Assembly (NCBI GenBank): GCA_021851325.1
Contig: JAJZDZ010000007.1
Coordinates: forward strand, 1-64,000
Origin: Pseudomonadota bacterium
GTDB taxonomy: Bacteria; Pseudomonadota; Alphaproteobacteria; Micropepsales; Micropepsaceae
Direction: 5' to 3'
Length of the DNA: 64,000 bases
Each line of letters opens with the position of its first letter. The stretch's first letter is position 1. Below, in pieces: positions 34,692 to 43,232 of this stretch. Made by a program: the position numbers and the translations under genes. The notes beneath the pieces were generated by a model that was not told the origin of the DNA, made no database searches, and worked only from the letters and a program-made list of their open reading frames with translations.

Positions 34692-35522
34692 TCATCCCTG
34701 TGAAAGCTGGATGCACAATTCTTCGACTTTCAATTCGCCTTCTCGTGTCTGTCCGCCAATCTCCAGAAACCGAGTCATCGCCGCCCTGGCGCTCGGCTCG
34801 CGAATCAGGCGCTGGAAGAGGTAAGCCTCTTCTCTAAGTCCTTCGGCTAATGGTTTGGTGCTCGCGTCCACACTTTCCTTGGCAAGCCTGATGGCTGGGG
34901 CCGGGAACCCCGCAATGCGGTGGGCGAGCCAATCGACGTAGCGACCGATTTCATCTGTCCCGAAAGCGCGGTTGAGGTAGCCCCAGCGCTCTGCTGTATC
35001 GGCGTCAAGGTCGATGCAGCCCAGAATGGTTTCAAGCGCACGGCCGCGGCCCACCAGCTTTGGCCAGCGTTGGGTGCCGGTTCCGCCGGGTAGAATACCC
35101 ACCGCCACTTCCATCTGGTTGATGATCGTTTTGCCGCGCACACCAAAGCGCATGTCGAAAGACGCGACCAGTTCGGATCCACCTCCGCCTACACGCCCCT
35201 CGATCTGGGCAATGGTGACCTTGTTCATGGTGCGGAAGCGCTCGCACATCGCATGATATTCATTCTTCTCGTTAGTGGGAGGACCATCGATTGGAAAACT
35301 AAGGATCGCCGCCACGTCAAAATGAGCGATGAAAAAATCAGGATTTGCGCTCTTGAGCACGAACACGAGAACCTCGTCGTCGGCCTCCAGTTCCTTGGAC
35401 AGCTGAACCAGTTCGCCGTAGAGGGCGAGCGTGATAAGGTTGATCGGTGGATTGTCGATGGTGGCCCGCGCTATGCGCCCGTCACGCTCAATCTTCAGAA
35501 GTTTGTAGCCTTCATACGCCAT
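34692..35522 (-). CDS. Enoyl-CoA hydratase/isomerase family protein
   Basis: A 276-residue crotonase-fold protein. Parts seen are NPPINLITLALYGELVQLSKEL, VFVLKSANPDFFIAHFD, and the oxyanion hole/active site IAQIEGRVGGGGSELVASFDMRFGVRGKTIINQMEVAVGILPGGTGTQRWP. Both positions of the hydratase glutamates (GGSEL and QMEVAVG) are Glu, so hydratase activity is possible. It stands alone, converging on the TetR gene. The substrate is unknown. Confidence 0.85.
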   Translation of the reverse strand: MAYEGYKLLKIERDGRIARATIDNPPINLITLALYGELVQLSKELEADDEVLVFVLKSANPDFFIAHFDVAAILSFPIDGPPTNEKNEYHAMCERFRTMNKVTIAQIEGRVGGGGSELVASFDMRFGVRGKTIINQMEVAVGILPGGTGTQRWPKLVGRGRALETILGCIDLDADTAERWGYLNRAFGTDEIGRYVDWLAHRIAGFPAPAIRLAKESVDASTKPLAEGLREEAYLFQRLIREPSARAAMTRFLEIGGQTREGELKVEELCIQLSQG

Positions 35523-35962
35523 GAGCCGTCTCCTTCTGTGATCTTTGGTGCCACCCTACCTCTGTCACGACGCCGGGAAACCCGGGCCATGGACAATCGA
35601 CGGATCGCCCAGAGGTGATGCTGACGATAACACCGCCGCCGGATGTGCTGAAGGTCAGGTGGATAGAATCTGTAAGATGACACGGTTGCGGCGCAGAACG
35701 GGCCCTCGAGCGGTACCAGCTACGCTTTACCTAGCGGCACCTTGGTGGTTGTCGTGCAACCCTGATTTTCCCCGAATTCCGGGGACGATAACGCGCATGC
35801 TGTCCCTTTCGTAATCCTGAGGTTCAGTAAGTCTCGTAACCGGGATAGCTGACATTGGACACGTGGAGGTTGAACACTCCGACTGCAACCTGGGAGCTTC
35901 GCTCATAAGCAGTGATGAGCGACGCCGTCACCAAATAGCTGGCCGGCAGACAGAACGCTCAC
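35523..35962. other. Intergenic stretch without a supported gene
   Basis: About 440 bp. It should carry the promoter of the enoyl-CoA hydratase gene. A short palindrome CCCCG-AATTC-CGGGG lies near 35769-35783, and a 13-bp part of it (AATTCCGGGGACG) recurs inside the adjacent unknown gene near 36040, which may be chance. No domain-bearing open frame was found. Confidence 0.4.
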
Positions 35963-36586
35963 TCAGCGACCAGGAGGTAAGGGGCGGGTGACGCGGAGTC
36001 TCTCCAGATCAAGGCGTACGGCTCTTAGCTGTGGCCACGGAAATTCCGGGGACGTAGAAGACGGCGGGCCCTCTGAGAGGAGGGCATCGAGTTTGGCGAT
36101 AATGCCGGTCAGCGAGACCGCAGGTGTCGCCCATAAGCGTTCGGCAAGGTCACGGGCACGCGTAAGCGCTCTGGCCTCGGAGCGCAATGCTGCTGAATAG
36201 CCCAGCTGCGCATCTGCGGCAGCCCAACGAGCCGCGAGAGTGGTTGTTTTGCCTTCTGTTGGATTCACCAGGTTAAGTGAGACGTCCTCCGCTTTCCCAG
36301 GGTCCTCAGGCTCGCCGGAGTTCTCATAACCATCATCTGGAAGGTCGACGTTAACGGTACGAATTCCAATGTGCTCCAACAGCATGCTCTCGATTGCCTG
36401 TTGGCGTCGGGTAAGCTTCTGAGCGCAGGCATGTGCGCTAGAAAATTCACGCGCTAGGTAAATGGCAAGATCGCCGGCTGGGCTGGAACTCCCTATGGTC
36501 AAATCTGCATTTTCCTGCGCTTCTAAGTCATCCGAGCACAAAATATTCCCTGAATTTATACGTTCAGGATGGAGAGAATTGATCAT
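35963..36586 (-). CDS. Hypothetical accessory protein, mostly helical
   Basis: A 207-residue protein not assigned to a named family. Its C-terminal half is strongly helical (AARWAAADAQLGYSAALRSEARALTRARDLAERLWATPAVSLTGIIAKLDALL), followed by SPEFPWPQLRAVRLDLERL; this pattern recurs in small unknown proteins of alphaproteobacterial accessory regions. The N-terminal half is low-complexity and acidic. ATG 36586 is preferred because AGGAG lies upstream; GTG 36622 and ATG 36616 are in frame. It is divergent from the XRE gene over paired operators, so the two are probably co-controlled. Confidence 0.6.
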   Translation of the reverse strand: MINSLHPERINSGNILCSDDLEAQENADLTIGSSSPAGDLAIYLAREFSSAHACAQKLTRRQQAIESMLLEHIGIRTVNVDLPDDGYENSGEPEDPGKAEDVSLNLVNPTEGKTTTLAARWAAADAQLGYSAALRSEARALTRARDLAERLWATPAVSLTGIIAKLDALLSEGPPSSTSPEFPWPQLRAVRLDLERLRVTRPLPPGR

Positions 36587-36632
36587 AGTAAATGGCTCCT
36601 GGTATCTCGTGGGCATTATCACCGTAACAATG

Positions 36633-36667
36633 TATCCTAAAATGGGATAATCCGCAATCGGGATTAT
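36633..36667. promoter_or_regulatory. Two overlapping operators between the unknown gene and the XRE gene
   Basis: Inverted repeats with the same 7-bp spacer adjoin: TATCC-N7-GGATA at 36633-36649 and ATAATCC-N7-GGATTAT at 36647-36667. The shared core is ATCC-N7-GGAT, centres 16 bp apart. They lie in the 113-bp gap between divergent starts at 36586 and 36700, the expected place for autoregulation by the XRE protein. Confidence 0.65.
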
Positions 36668-36699
36668 TGGCTACTCGGACACTGAATTCGAGCTGCCCG

Positions 36700-36939
36700 A
36701 TGCCAAGATCGATTCGAACACTGCATCAGAAAAAACTGCAGGAACTGTTGCGTCGAGCTCGCGTGGATCAAGGTTTGACGCAGCAGGATGTGGCTCTTCG
36801 CTTAGGACGCCCACAATCCTTTGTTGCGAAGTATGAGGGTGGGGAGCGTCGCCTCGACGTCATAGAATTTGTTCAAGTTGCTCAAGCTCTAAATTCTGAT
36901 CCCCGTCGACTATTTTTGGAATTGCTCGACGGACGGTAA
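36700..36939 (+). CDS. Small XRE family helix-turn-helix regulator
   Basis: A 79-residue protein that is almost only a helix-turn-helix: [62 protein letters not shown]. This is the Cro/C1 HTH_3 type used by phage repressors, antitoxins and restriction-control proteins. ATG 36700 gives the compact form; the TTG at 36667 lies inside the operator. No toxin-like gene is adjacent; the only partner is the divergent unknown gene. Confidence 0.8.
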   Translation: MPRSIRTLHQKKLQELLRRARVDQGLTQQDVALRLGRPQSFVAKYEGGERRLDVIEFVQVAQALNSDPRRLFLELLDGR

Positions 36940-36996
36940 CCATTTGTGGGTGAAAAGCTGAACTGTTCAGGATTGTGTAAAGCGAAAGCGCTTAGT

Positions 36997-37025
36997 CTGG
37001 CACGATTTCGGTATAAGCGTAGAAT
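36997..37025 (+). promoter_or_regulatory. Promoter-like element of the candidate small RNA
   Basis: CTGGCA at 36997-37002 and TAGAAT at 37020-37025 with a 17-bp spacer. Transcription would begin near 37032, about 150 nt before the terminator, with no gene between. Confidence 0.4.
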
Positions 37026-37031
37026 AATATC

Positions 37032-37181
37032 GAGGCGTACTTGTGTGCAGGATGGGCGTGCAGAGTAAGTGTTCGCCAAATGATGCAAGATATGTCTTGG
37101 TCAACTCTATCTCGGCTCAGTGCCTCCTAATTGAGGCATGGTATAGTTGCTCAAAGGCTCAGCTACATGTTGAGCCTTTTT
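37032..37181 (+). ncRNA. Candidate small RNA of about 150 nt
   Basis: Bounded by the promoter-like pair at 36997-37025 and a terminator at 37153-37181. Inside is a hairpin with arms TGCCTC (37121-37126) and GAGGCA (37133-37138); CCTCCT spanning the arm and loop is complementary to ribosome binding sites, as in several alphaproteobacterial trans-acting sRNAs. No family is recognised. Alternatively the terminator simply ends the XRE transcript and the promoter match is chance. Confidence 0.35.
37153..37181 (+). terminator. Rho-independent terminator before the S9 peptidase gene
   Basis: Nine-base arms AAAGGCTCA (37153-37161) and TGAGCCTTT (37171-37179) with a 9-base loop, the T-run extending to 37181. 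Confidence 0.8.
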
Positions 37182-37222
37182 GGTAAGGATATAAGATTTT
37201 AGCTAAAACTTCTGGGGGCACC

Positions 37223-39184
37223 ATGAAAACCTTTGCTGCCGCATTCGTTGCGTCGTCGGCAGCCGCGATTTCGATTGGTCTGAGTGCTGTAGCCGCGGCG
37301 CCTCGACCGGTGCACCAGTTTCTTGAACTGGCCATGGCGCCCGATGGCGCACATCTGGCCTCTGTAGAGGGCAATTCCCCGCTTTCCGGGGGCTATCCCG
37401 TGGTGCGCAGCCTCGTGATCCGCAATACCAAAACTGGCCGAGCCATCACTGTGTCTTTGCCGTGTGGTCACGCACGTCAATGCGCGCCGTCTGCACTTGC
37501 CTGGAGCCGTCATGGCAAGCGCCTGGCCTTTGCTCTCCAAATGTCGGGTAGTCTCGACCGCACGATCTATGCGGTGTCGGCCGATGGTAAAGATCTGAAA
37601 AAGGTCCTCGCATTTCCTGGAACCGTCGGGAGCTTGCGCTTCGGTCCTGGAGGCGGGCTGGCCATGCTGGTCGTTAAGGGGGCAACGAAGGAAGTTGGAG
37701 CAACGGAGCCCGGCGCGCCGCAGACCGGGGATCTGAGCGGCCCCACTCCCGAACAGCGGATCGCGGTCTATGCGCACGGAAGGCTTCAGTTTGTCTCGCC
37801 GGCGGGAATGTGGGTGTACCAGTATCAGTGGCTGCCAGATGGCCGCGGCTTTGTCGGTACCGCTGCGCCGGGAAACGGCGACGATAATTGGTGGATCGCC
37901 AAGCTTTATCGCTTTGCCCGCAGCGGTGGAGCGCCGCCGCGCGTCATCTTCTCGCCGCCAGACCCCCGCCATCAGATTGCCGATCCCGTGGTATCTCCGG
38001 ATGGCAGGACAGTGGCCTTTATCAGCGGCTTGATGAGCGACTTCATAGCCACCGGGGGCGACGTCTGGACCGTGGGGACCAATGGCGGGAAAGGGGTCGA
38101 CATAACCCCTAACATGAAGGCGTCAGCGCTCTCGCTTGGATTTGACTGTCAGGGACGATTGCGCGTCCTGGAACTGCGAGGAGCGGTTCACCAGATAGTG
38201 GATCTGGACGCGGCGGCACCGGCGGCAACCGCCAAACGTGTCTGGTATGGCGCTGATACGATTTATGGACCAGAGGCAGGGATGGCCGCGGCCTGTCCGA
38301 GCCATCTGACGGCTACTGTGCGGCAGAGCTTTACCCGTGCTCCAGAAATCGCCATCGGTCGGGCGGGCCACTGGCATGACCTTACCCACATCAACGCCAT
38401 GCTGCGCACGCCCTTGCGCGCCCGCAGTGTGACCTGGAGAAATGATGGCTACGATATCCAGGGCTGGTTATTACTGCCGGCACATGCGCCAGCAGGAAAG
38501 CTTCCTCTGATCACCGTCGTGCACGGCGGTCCCGCGGCCGCGAGCACGCCGCATTTTGTCGAGCCTGGGACCATGCGGGCTCTGCTCAAGCGCGGCTATG
38601 CGATTTTCCTGCCTAACCCGAGGGGAAGTTTCGGGCAGGGCGAGAACTTTACGACAGCCAATGTCCGCGATCTTGGCCATGGTGATCTTCGGGATATCCT
38701 TGCAGGCATAGATCGGGTTGAAAGAATTGCGCCGATCGATGACCGACGCCTTGGCATTATGGGGGGGAGCTATGGGGGCTTCATGACCATGTGGGCCGTT
38801 ACCCAGACCAATCGCTTCAAGGCAGGTGTGGCTGCGGCAGGTGTCAGCGATTGGACGTCCTACTACGGCGAGAACGGGATCGATCAATGGATGATTCCCT
38901 ACTTTGGTGCGTCCGTTTATGATGATCCCAAGATTTATGACCGATCATCGCCGATCCGTTTCATCAAGAACGTGCACACGCCCGTCTTTGCCTATGTCGG
39001 AGCCGACGATATCGAGTGCCCCGCGCCCCAGACCATGGAATTCTGGCATGCGCTGCACGATCTTGGAGTGCCGACATCCTATGCAATTTATCCCGGAGAA
39101 GGGCATGGTCTGCGCGATCCTGCCCACATCGCCGATGCCAAGCGGCGAACCCTGGCGTGGTTTGCGCGCTATCTGAAGAAATAG
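37223..39184 (+). CDS. S9 family prolyl oligopeptidase-type peptidase, exported
   Basis: A 653-residue serine peptidase of the dipeptidyl/acylaminoacyl-peptidase group. A signal peptide (MKTFAAAFVASSAAAISIG, ending in AVAAA) sends it to the periplasm or outside. Residues of about 30-390 form the beta-propeller; the alpha/beta-hydrolase domain follows, with VVHGGPAAAST, PNPRGSFGQGENF, nucleophile Ser516 in GGSYGGFMTMW, the Asp in VGADDIECP (Asp595/596) and His628 in GEGHGLRD. It is monocistronic. It probably degrades short peptides. Confidence 0.93.
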   Translation: MKTFAAAFVASSAAAISIGLSAVAAAPRPVHQFLELAMAPDGAHLASVEGNSPLSGGYPVVRSLVIRNTKTGRAITVSLPCGHARQCAPSALAWSRHGKRLAFALQMSGSLDRTIYAVSADGKDLKKVLAFPGTVGSLRFGPGGGLAMLVVKGATKEVGATEPGAPQTGDLSGPTPEQRIAVYAHGRLQFVSPAGMWVYQYQWLPDGRGFVGTAAPGNGDDNWWIAKLYRFARSGGAPPRVIFSPPDPRHQIADPVVSPDGRTVAFISGLMSDFIATGGDVWTVGTNGGKGVDITPNMKASALSLGFDCQGRLRVLELRGAVHQIVDLDAAAPAATAKRVWYGADTIYGPEAGMAAACPSHLTATVRQSFTRAPEIAIGRAGHWHDLTHINAMLRTPLRARSVTWRNDGYDIQGWLLLPAHAPAGKLPLITVVHGGPAAASTPHFVEPGTMRALLKRGYAIFLPNPRGSFGQGENFTTANVRDLGHGDLRDILAGIDRVERIAPIDDRRLGIMGGSYGGFMTMWAVTQTNRFKAGVAAAGVSDWTSYYGENGIDQWMIPYFGASVYDDPKIYDRSSPIRFIKNVHTPVFAYVGADDIECPAPQTMEFWHALHDLGVPTSYAIYPGEGHGLRDPAHIADAKRRTLAWFARYLKK

Positions 39185-39207
39185 GCGCACATGTCGCCAG
39201 TCTCGCT

Positions 39208-39245
39208 ATTGTCATTTTGTCAGATAGTCCTGTCAAAATGACAAT
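39208..39245. promoter_or_regulatory. Perfect inverted repeat upstream of the arginine-ornithine operon
   Basis: Twelve-base arms ATTGTCATTTTG (39208-39219) and CAAAATGACAAT (39234-39245) enclose 14 nt. Within it TGTCA occurs repeatedly, and the right half alone is a TGTCA-AAA-TGACA palindrome. No T-run follows, and it lies about 115 bp before the start codon, so an operator is more likely than a terminator. It also sits 23 nt after the S9 stop, so a role in ending that transcript is not excluded. Confidence 0.5.
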
Positions 39246-39359
39246 TTGAGCGACTATTTGCAAAGTCTGCCTGCTATACCTTTGCGGCGGCATTGGGCGA
39301 TCCTGTGTGCAGGGGGCGGCGACTGTGGTCGCGCCCGATGACCTCGCGAGGAGTTTTGC

Positions 39360-40262
39360 ATGACCGCAAAGCCGCTGTTTCTGCTCACGGACCCTGCCCA
39401 CTACGAGGTCTCCTACGTGATCAATCCGTGGATGGCTCCCGACGAATGGTCGCGTGATCGCGCCCACCACCAGGCTGCCGCCAGGGAAGGACTTCTCGCT
39501 CTCAAACGGGCTCTTGAAGCGGCCGGCGCCAAGGTGCGCGTGATGGCCGGCGTCATGGGTCTTCCTGATCTGGTGTTTCCCGCCAACGCCGCGATCGTAC
39601 TTGATCGGCGTGCCCTCGTGGCACGGTTTTCCTGTTCCGAGCGCCAAGGTGAGGAGGACGTCTTCCTGCGCGAGTTTGAGCAACTGAAGCGCGAAGGCTT
39701 TATCACCGCGGTCGGAACATTCCCACGCGGGGTATTCCAGGAGGGGGCAGGGGACTGCATCTGGGACCAGAACCGTGACTGGTTCTGGGCGGGGTTTGGT
39801 CAACGCTCGGTACGTGCCTCACTCGACGTGATCGAGAACTTCTTTGGAGTACCTGTCGTGTCGCTCGAACTCGTCTCGCCGCGCTTCTATCATCTTGATG
39901 TCTGCTTTCTGCCGCTGACAGGTGGTGAAGTTGTCTATTATCCGCCGGCATTCTCGGAGGCTGCCCGCGCCAAAATCCGTGCCCTGGTGCCGGCAGATCT
40001 TCTCATCGAGGCGAGTGATGCTGACGCGGCGGCGTTTTCGGTCAACGCTGTGAATATTGGCCGGAGCATCATCATGGCCCGTCCCCCCGAGCGCCTCAAA
40101 AAGATACTTGAGGCGAAAGGCTATGAGGTAACCGGAATTGATCTTGCGCCGTTCATGATGTCGGGGGGAGGGGCTTACTGCATGACCTTGCGGCTCGATC
40201 GCAGCCGCGACGAGAAGACTTCGGCTGCCGGCCTAAATCGTGCCGCAGCTGGAGTGCCCTGA
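39360..40262 (+). CDS. Arginine deiminase-related hydrolase, possibly an arginine dihydrolase
   Basis: A 300-residue member of the amidinotransferase/DDAH superfamily (COG1834). The catalytic His is in FYHLDVCF (His178) and the nucleophile Cys in GGAYCMTL (Cys274). Where deiminases have an acidic residue, it has Asn76 ([10 protein letters not shown]), and near the N-terminus YVINPWM places an Asn at 22. In cyanobacterial ArgZ/AgrE two such asparagines go with arginine dihydrolase activity (arginine to ornithine, ammonia and CO2), so that activity is my preferred inference over plain deiminase. It forms an operon with ornithine aminotransferase 16 nt downstream; no carbamoyltransferase or carbamate kinase is near. 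Confidence 0.82.
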   Translation: MTAKPLFLLTDPAHYEVSYVINPWMAPDEWSRDRAHHQAAAREGLLALKRALEAAGAKVRVMAGVMGLPDLVFPANAAIVLDRRALVARFSCSERQGEEDVFLREFEQLKREGFITAVGTFPRGVFQEGAGDCIWDQNRDWFWAGFGQRSVRASLDVIENFFGVPVVSLELVSPRFYHLDVCFLPLTGGEVVYYPPAFSEAARAKIRALVPADLLIEASDADAAAFSVNAVNIGRSIIMARPPERLKKILEAKGYEVTGIDLAPFMMSGGGAYCMTLRLDRSRDEKTSAAGLNRAAAGVP

Positions 40263-40278
40263 AGGGATGGAGGTTCCC

Positions 40279-41502
40279 ATGGCTGCACACAACGCCGCTA
40301 GCTTCATCGCACTGGAAACGAAGTTTGGTGCCGCCAATTACCGACCGCTTGATGTTGTCCTCACCCGAGGTGAGGGTGTTCATGTCTGGGATGTCGACGG
40401 GCGGCGCTATATCGACTGCCTGTCAGCCTATTCGGCTGTCAATCAGGGTCATTGCCATCCCAAGATCCTCGCGGCGATGACCGCGCAGGCCCAGAGGCTG
40501 ACCCTCACGTCACGGGCCTTTCGCAATGATCAGCTGGGCGCGTTTTACGAAGAGCTGTGTGCGCTGACGCATTCGCAAAAGGCACTGCCGATGAACTCGG
40601 GAGCGGAGGCGGTCGAGACCGCACTGAAGGTCGCGCGTAAATGGGGCTATACGGTTAAGGGTGTACTGCAGGACCAGGCTGAGATCATCGTATGTCGCAA
40701 TAATTTCCATGGGCGAACCCTTACCATTGTGGGCTTTTCGACGGACCCCACGGCGCGGCGTGATTTCGGGCCATTTACACCTGGATTCCGGATTGTACCT
40801 TTTGGCGACATTGAGGCACTTGAGGCAGCCATCACACCTCGCACAGTCGCATTTCTGGTTGAGCCAATCCAGGGCGAAGCCGGGGTCATTCTGCCGCCGC
40901 CGGGATACTTCAGGGCGGTACGCGAACTCTGCAGCGCTCGTAATGTGATCTTGATCCTCGATGAGATTCAGACTGGCCTGGGACGTACCGGAAAACTCCT
41001 CGCAGAAGAACATGAAAATATCGAAGCCGATCTGACGTTGATCGGCAAAGCGCTTTCAGGAGGATTTTATCCGGTTTCCGCGGTGCTCTCGAACGCGGAG
41101 GTAATGGATGTTCTGCATCCAGGTGAACATGGTTCTACCTTCGGCGGCAATCCTTTGGCCTGTGCGGTTGCCCGCGCTGCGCTCAGGGTACTAAAGGAGG
41201 AGGACATGATCGAAAATGCCGTTCGCATGGGCAGCTATTTGAAGACCGGACTTGAGAGCCTACGCAGTCCGCTCTTTAGGGACGTGCGCGGACGGGGCCT
41301 TATGCTGGCAGTCGAGCTTCAGCCGGAAGCTGGTGGCGCTCGTGCCTACTGTGAAGCGCTGCTGCGTCAGGGAGTTCTGTGTAAGGAGACGCATGACAAT
41401 ACGATTCGTATCGCGCCTCCCCTGATCATTACAAGATCACAGGTCGAAGAGGTAGTTGATGCATTCGCTGCTGTCTTCTGCGGTGAGCAGGTGAGGGCGT
41501 AA
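40279..41502 (+). CDS. rocD: Ornithine--oxo-acid transaminase
   Basis: Class III PLP aminotransferase converting ornithine and 2-oxoglutarate to glutamate-5-semialdehyde and glutamate. Features are [99 protein letters not shown] and the PLP Lys257 in [11 protein letters not shown]. The length of 407 residues is normal. ATG 40279 has GGAGG 5 nt upstream, much better than GTG 40240. Together with the upstream hydrolase it makes a two-step arginine breakdown route. Confidence 0.94.
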   Translation: MAAHNAASFIALETKFGAANYRPLDVVLTRGEGVHVWDVDGRRYIDCLSAYSAVNQGHCHPKILAAMTAQAQRLTLTSRAFRNDQLGAFYEELCALTHSQKALPMNSGAEAVETALKVARKWGYTVKGVLQDQAEIIVCRNNFHGRTLTIVGFSTDPTARRDFGPFTPGFRIVPFGDIEALEAAITPRTVAFLVEPIQGEAGVILPPPGYFRAVRELCSARNVILILDEIQTGLGRTGKLLAEEHENIEADLTLIGKALSGGFYPVSAVLSNAEVMDVLHPGEHGSTFGGNPLACAVARAALRVLKEEDMIENAVRMGSYLKTGLESLRSPLFRDVRGRGLMLAVELQPEAGGARAYCEALLRQGVLCKETHDNTIRIAPPLIITRSQVEEVVDAFAAVFCGEQVRA

Positions 41503-41597
41503 GCGCGCGCTTTTGTCTTGGCGGGAGCTGGAGTATTGCTGAATCCGTGCCTGACTAGGCCCGCGAAGATCACTTCTCGCGTTTGCGCTTGGGTGGT

Positions 41598-41870
41598 TCA
41601 GGCCAGAACGTCACGCGCCTCAGGATGACGCTTGAACCAGGCTTGTGCATAGGAGCAGGTTGGCACAAGCCTGATACCGGCTTTCCGTGCATGCCCCACC
41701 ACCGCCTCCATGAGGCGGCCGGCTGCACCCGTGCCGCGTAAGGAAAGAGGCGCCTCAACGTGTGGAATGACAAGGTGTGCCCCATCGTTGCGGTAGGTGG
41801 CGAAGGCGGTGGCGCCATTTTCCGTCCATTCGAAACGTCGTGCGGTCACGTTGTCTCTTAGCTCGGCCAT
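41598..41870 (-). CDS. Small GNAT-like N-acetyltransferase (YjdJ type)
   Basis: A 90-residue protein of the compact Gcn5-related family: ARRFEWTENGATAFATYRNDGAHLVIPHVEAPLSLRGTGAAGRLMEAVVGHARKAGIRLVPTCSYAQAWFKRHPEARDVL. The acetyl-CoA loop is RGTGAAGRLM and the C-terminal CSYAQAWFKRHPE is the subfamily mark. The substrate is unknown. It converges on rocD and is divergent from the SDR gene. Confidence 0.88.
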   Translation of the reverse strand: MAELRDNVTARRFEWTENGATAFATYRNDGAHLVIPHVEAPLSLRGTGAAGRLMEAVVGHARKAGIRLVPTCSYAQAWFKRHPEARDVLA

Positions 41871-42190
41871 CTCGTCATTCCTCCCCGGCTATCTGTGGGA
41901 AGCAAGGTTTATCCTGTTCCTCTATACGCGACGTTGACCAAAACCAACAACCTTGGATGCTGCGCGTCGAGTTGGCCGCTTCTGTTCCCACAGGGTTCCC
42001 CCGATGGGGCTTAGCAGCCCGCGCGGACAGTAGGGCAATGGCAGTCCCTCTGACTGACAGCGCGTCGATGTATTCCATCACCTCATGGCCATTTGCCGCC
42101 ACGGCGGTATGAGGATCGGCTCGTGTCCTCATCTGGAACTCAATGCCCCTGCGATATAGTCTGCTCTGCGAAGAGCCAACGGATCGTTCG
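41871..42190. other. Divergent promoter region between the small GNAT and SDR genes
   Basis: About 320 bp; promoters for both genes should lie here but no strong match stands out. A minus-strand frame (41875-42207) is open but overlaps the SDR start and has no domain; I do not call it. Confidence 0.35.
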
Positions 42191-42949
42191 ATGAAAGTTG
42201 CGGTCATAACCGGTGCAGGTCAGGGTATTGGCCGGGCCATTGCCTATCATTTTGCTGCGCATGGCTATGCTGTATCGCTACTCGACTGCGATACGGAGGC
42301 ACTCTCCGAAACCCTTGCCCAGATTGCCGGAACGGGTGGGCAAGCCACATGTTATGTCGGCGACGTTGCGCGCAGGCAGGATGTGGAAGCGTGGCTCACG
42401 CATACCGAGGCCAACTTCGGTACTCCCGATGTCCTCGTGAACAATGCCGGGATCGCGCGCGGTTGCTCCTTTCTTGAACTTGGTGAAGAGGATTTTGACC
42501 GTGTGATGGCGGTCAATCTGCGTGGCACGTTCCTGTGCTCGCAAGGGGCTGCCCGGCGCATGGTCAAGGCACAAAAACCTGGTGCGATTATTAACCTCGC
42601 CTCTACCCGCGCGTTGATGTCGGAGCCAGGAACGGAAGCCTATACCGCCTCCAAAGGTGCGATCGTGGCGCTCACTCATGGTATGGCGGTTAGTCTTGGC
42701 CCTCACCATATTCGGGTCAACGCCATCAGCCCTGGCTGGATCGAGGTCTCAGACTGGAAGAAGGTCGGGATTGCTCGGGTGCCGCATCACTCGGAAGCCG
42801 ACAAAGCGCAGCATCCGGTCGGCCGGGTGGGGCGGCCGTCCGACATAGCGGAAACCTGTTTCTTTCTGGCGGAGTCGGCTGGGTTCATCACCGGCCAAAC
42901 CCTCATCGTCGATGGCGGCATGACAGTCAGGATGATCTATGCCGAATGA
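42191..42949 (+). CDS. SDR family NAD(P)-dependent oxidoreductase
   Basis: A 252-residue classical short-chain dehydrogenase. The nucleotide-binding motif is TGAGQGIGRAIA (TGxxxGxG) near residue 7, NNAG near 84, the catalytic Ser in INLASTRALMSEPG, and YTASK with Tyr/Lys near 150. The specific substrate cannot be told. The start is ATG 42191; the frame extending upstream is not SDR-like. Its stop abuts the DUF2842 stop on the other strand with no gap (TGA/TCA). Confidence 0.92.
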   Translation: MKVAVITGAGQGIGRAIAYHFAAHGYAVSLLDCDTEALSETLAQIAGTGGQATCYVGDVARRQDVEAWLTHTEANFGTPDVLVNNAGIARGCSFLELGEEDFDRVMAVNLRGTFLCSQGAARRMVKAQKPGAIINLASTRALMSEPGTEAYTASKGAIVALTHGMAVSLGPHHIRVNAISPGWIEVSDWKKVGIARVPHHSEADKAQHPVGRVGRPSDIAETCFFLAESAGFITGQTLIVDGGMTVRMIYAE

Positions 42950-43165
42950 TCAGCGCCTTCGCGCCGGGGGGCGGTGCATCCAGGGGAACATGAGTCCAAT
43001 GGGAACGATCCAGAGCAGGCCAGCCAGGGCATAGTAGGCGAATGCGGTGTACCAGGCCGCGCCGGGCAAAACGTGGCGGGCAACTCCCATGGCCAGAAGG
43101 GCGTAGACGGGCAGCCAGAGAAAAATGATGAGGGTACCAATCAGCTTCTTCACTCGAGGGGTCAT
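42950..43165 (-). CDS. DUF2842 small membrane protein
   Basis: A 71-residue protein with two membrane spans: KLIGTLIIFLWLPVYALLAMGVA and AFAYYALAGLLWIVPIGLMFPW. It matches DUF2842, a small inner-membrane family found in alphaproteobacteria beside ctaA, as here. It lacks a known function and may relate to cytochrome oxidase biogenesis by context (inference). It is divergent from ctaA with 67 bp between starts. Confidence 0.88.
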   Translation of the reverse strand: MTPRVKKLIGTLIIFLWLPVYALLAMGVARHVLPGAAWYTAFAYYALAGLLWIVPIGLMFPWMHRPPARRR

Positions 43166-43232
43166 GGGGCATATGGACCTTTGACGCGTGGGGGGTTATC
43201 AGGCCTTTCCCTATTCCAAGGCAAGGTGCAGG

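Larger units (their letters stand above)
36940..37222. other. Intergenic region holding a candidate small RNA
   Basis: About 280 bp between the XRE gene and the S9 peptidase. It has no coding frame of note, but does contain a promoter-like pair, hairpins and a terminator, described separately. The last 40 bp must serve as the peptidase leader. Confidence 0.5.

Noticed and set aside
35769-35783. CCCCG-AATTC-CGGGG palindrome and a 13-bp match at about 36040
   Set aside because: Too short and G/C-rich to separate from chance; no associated gene or promoter logic.
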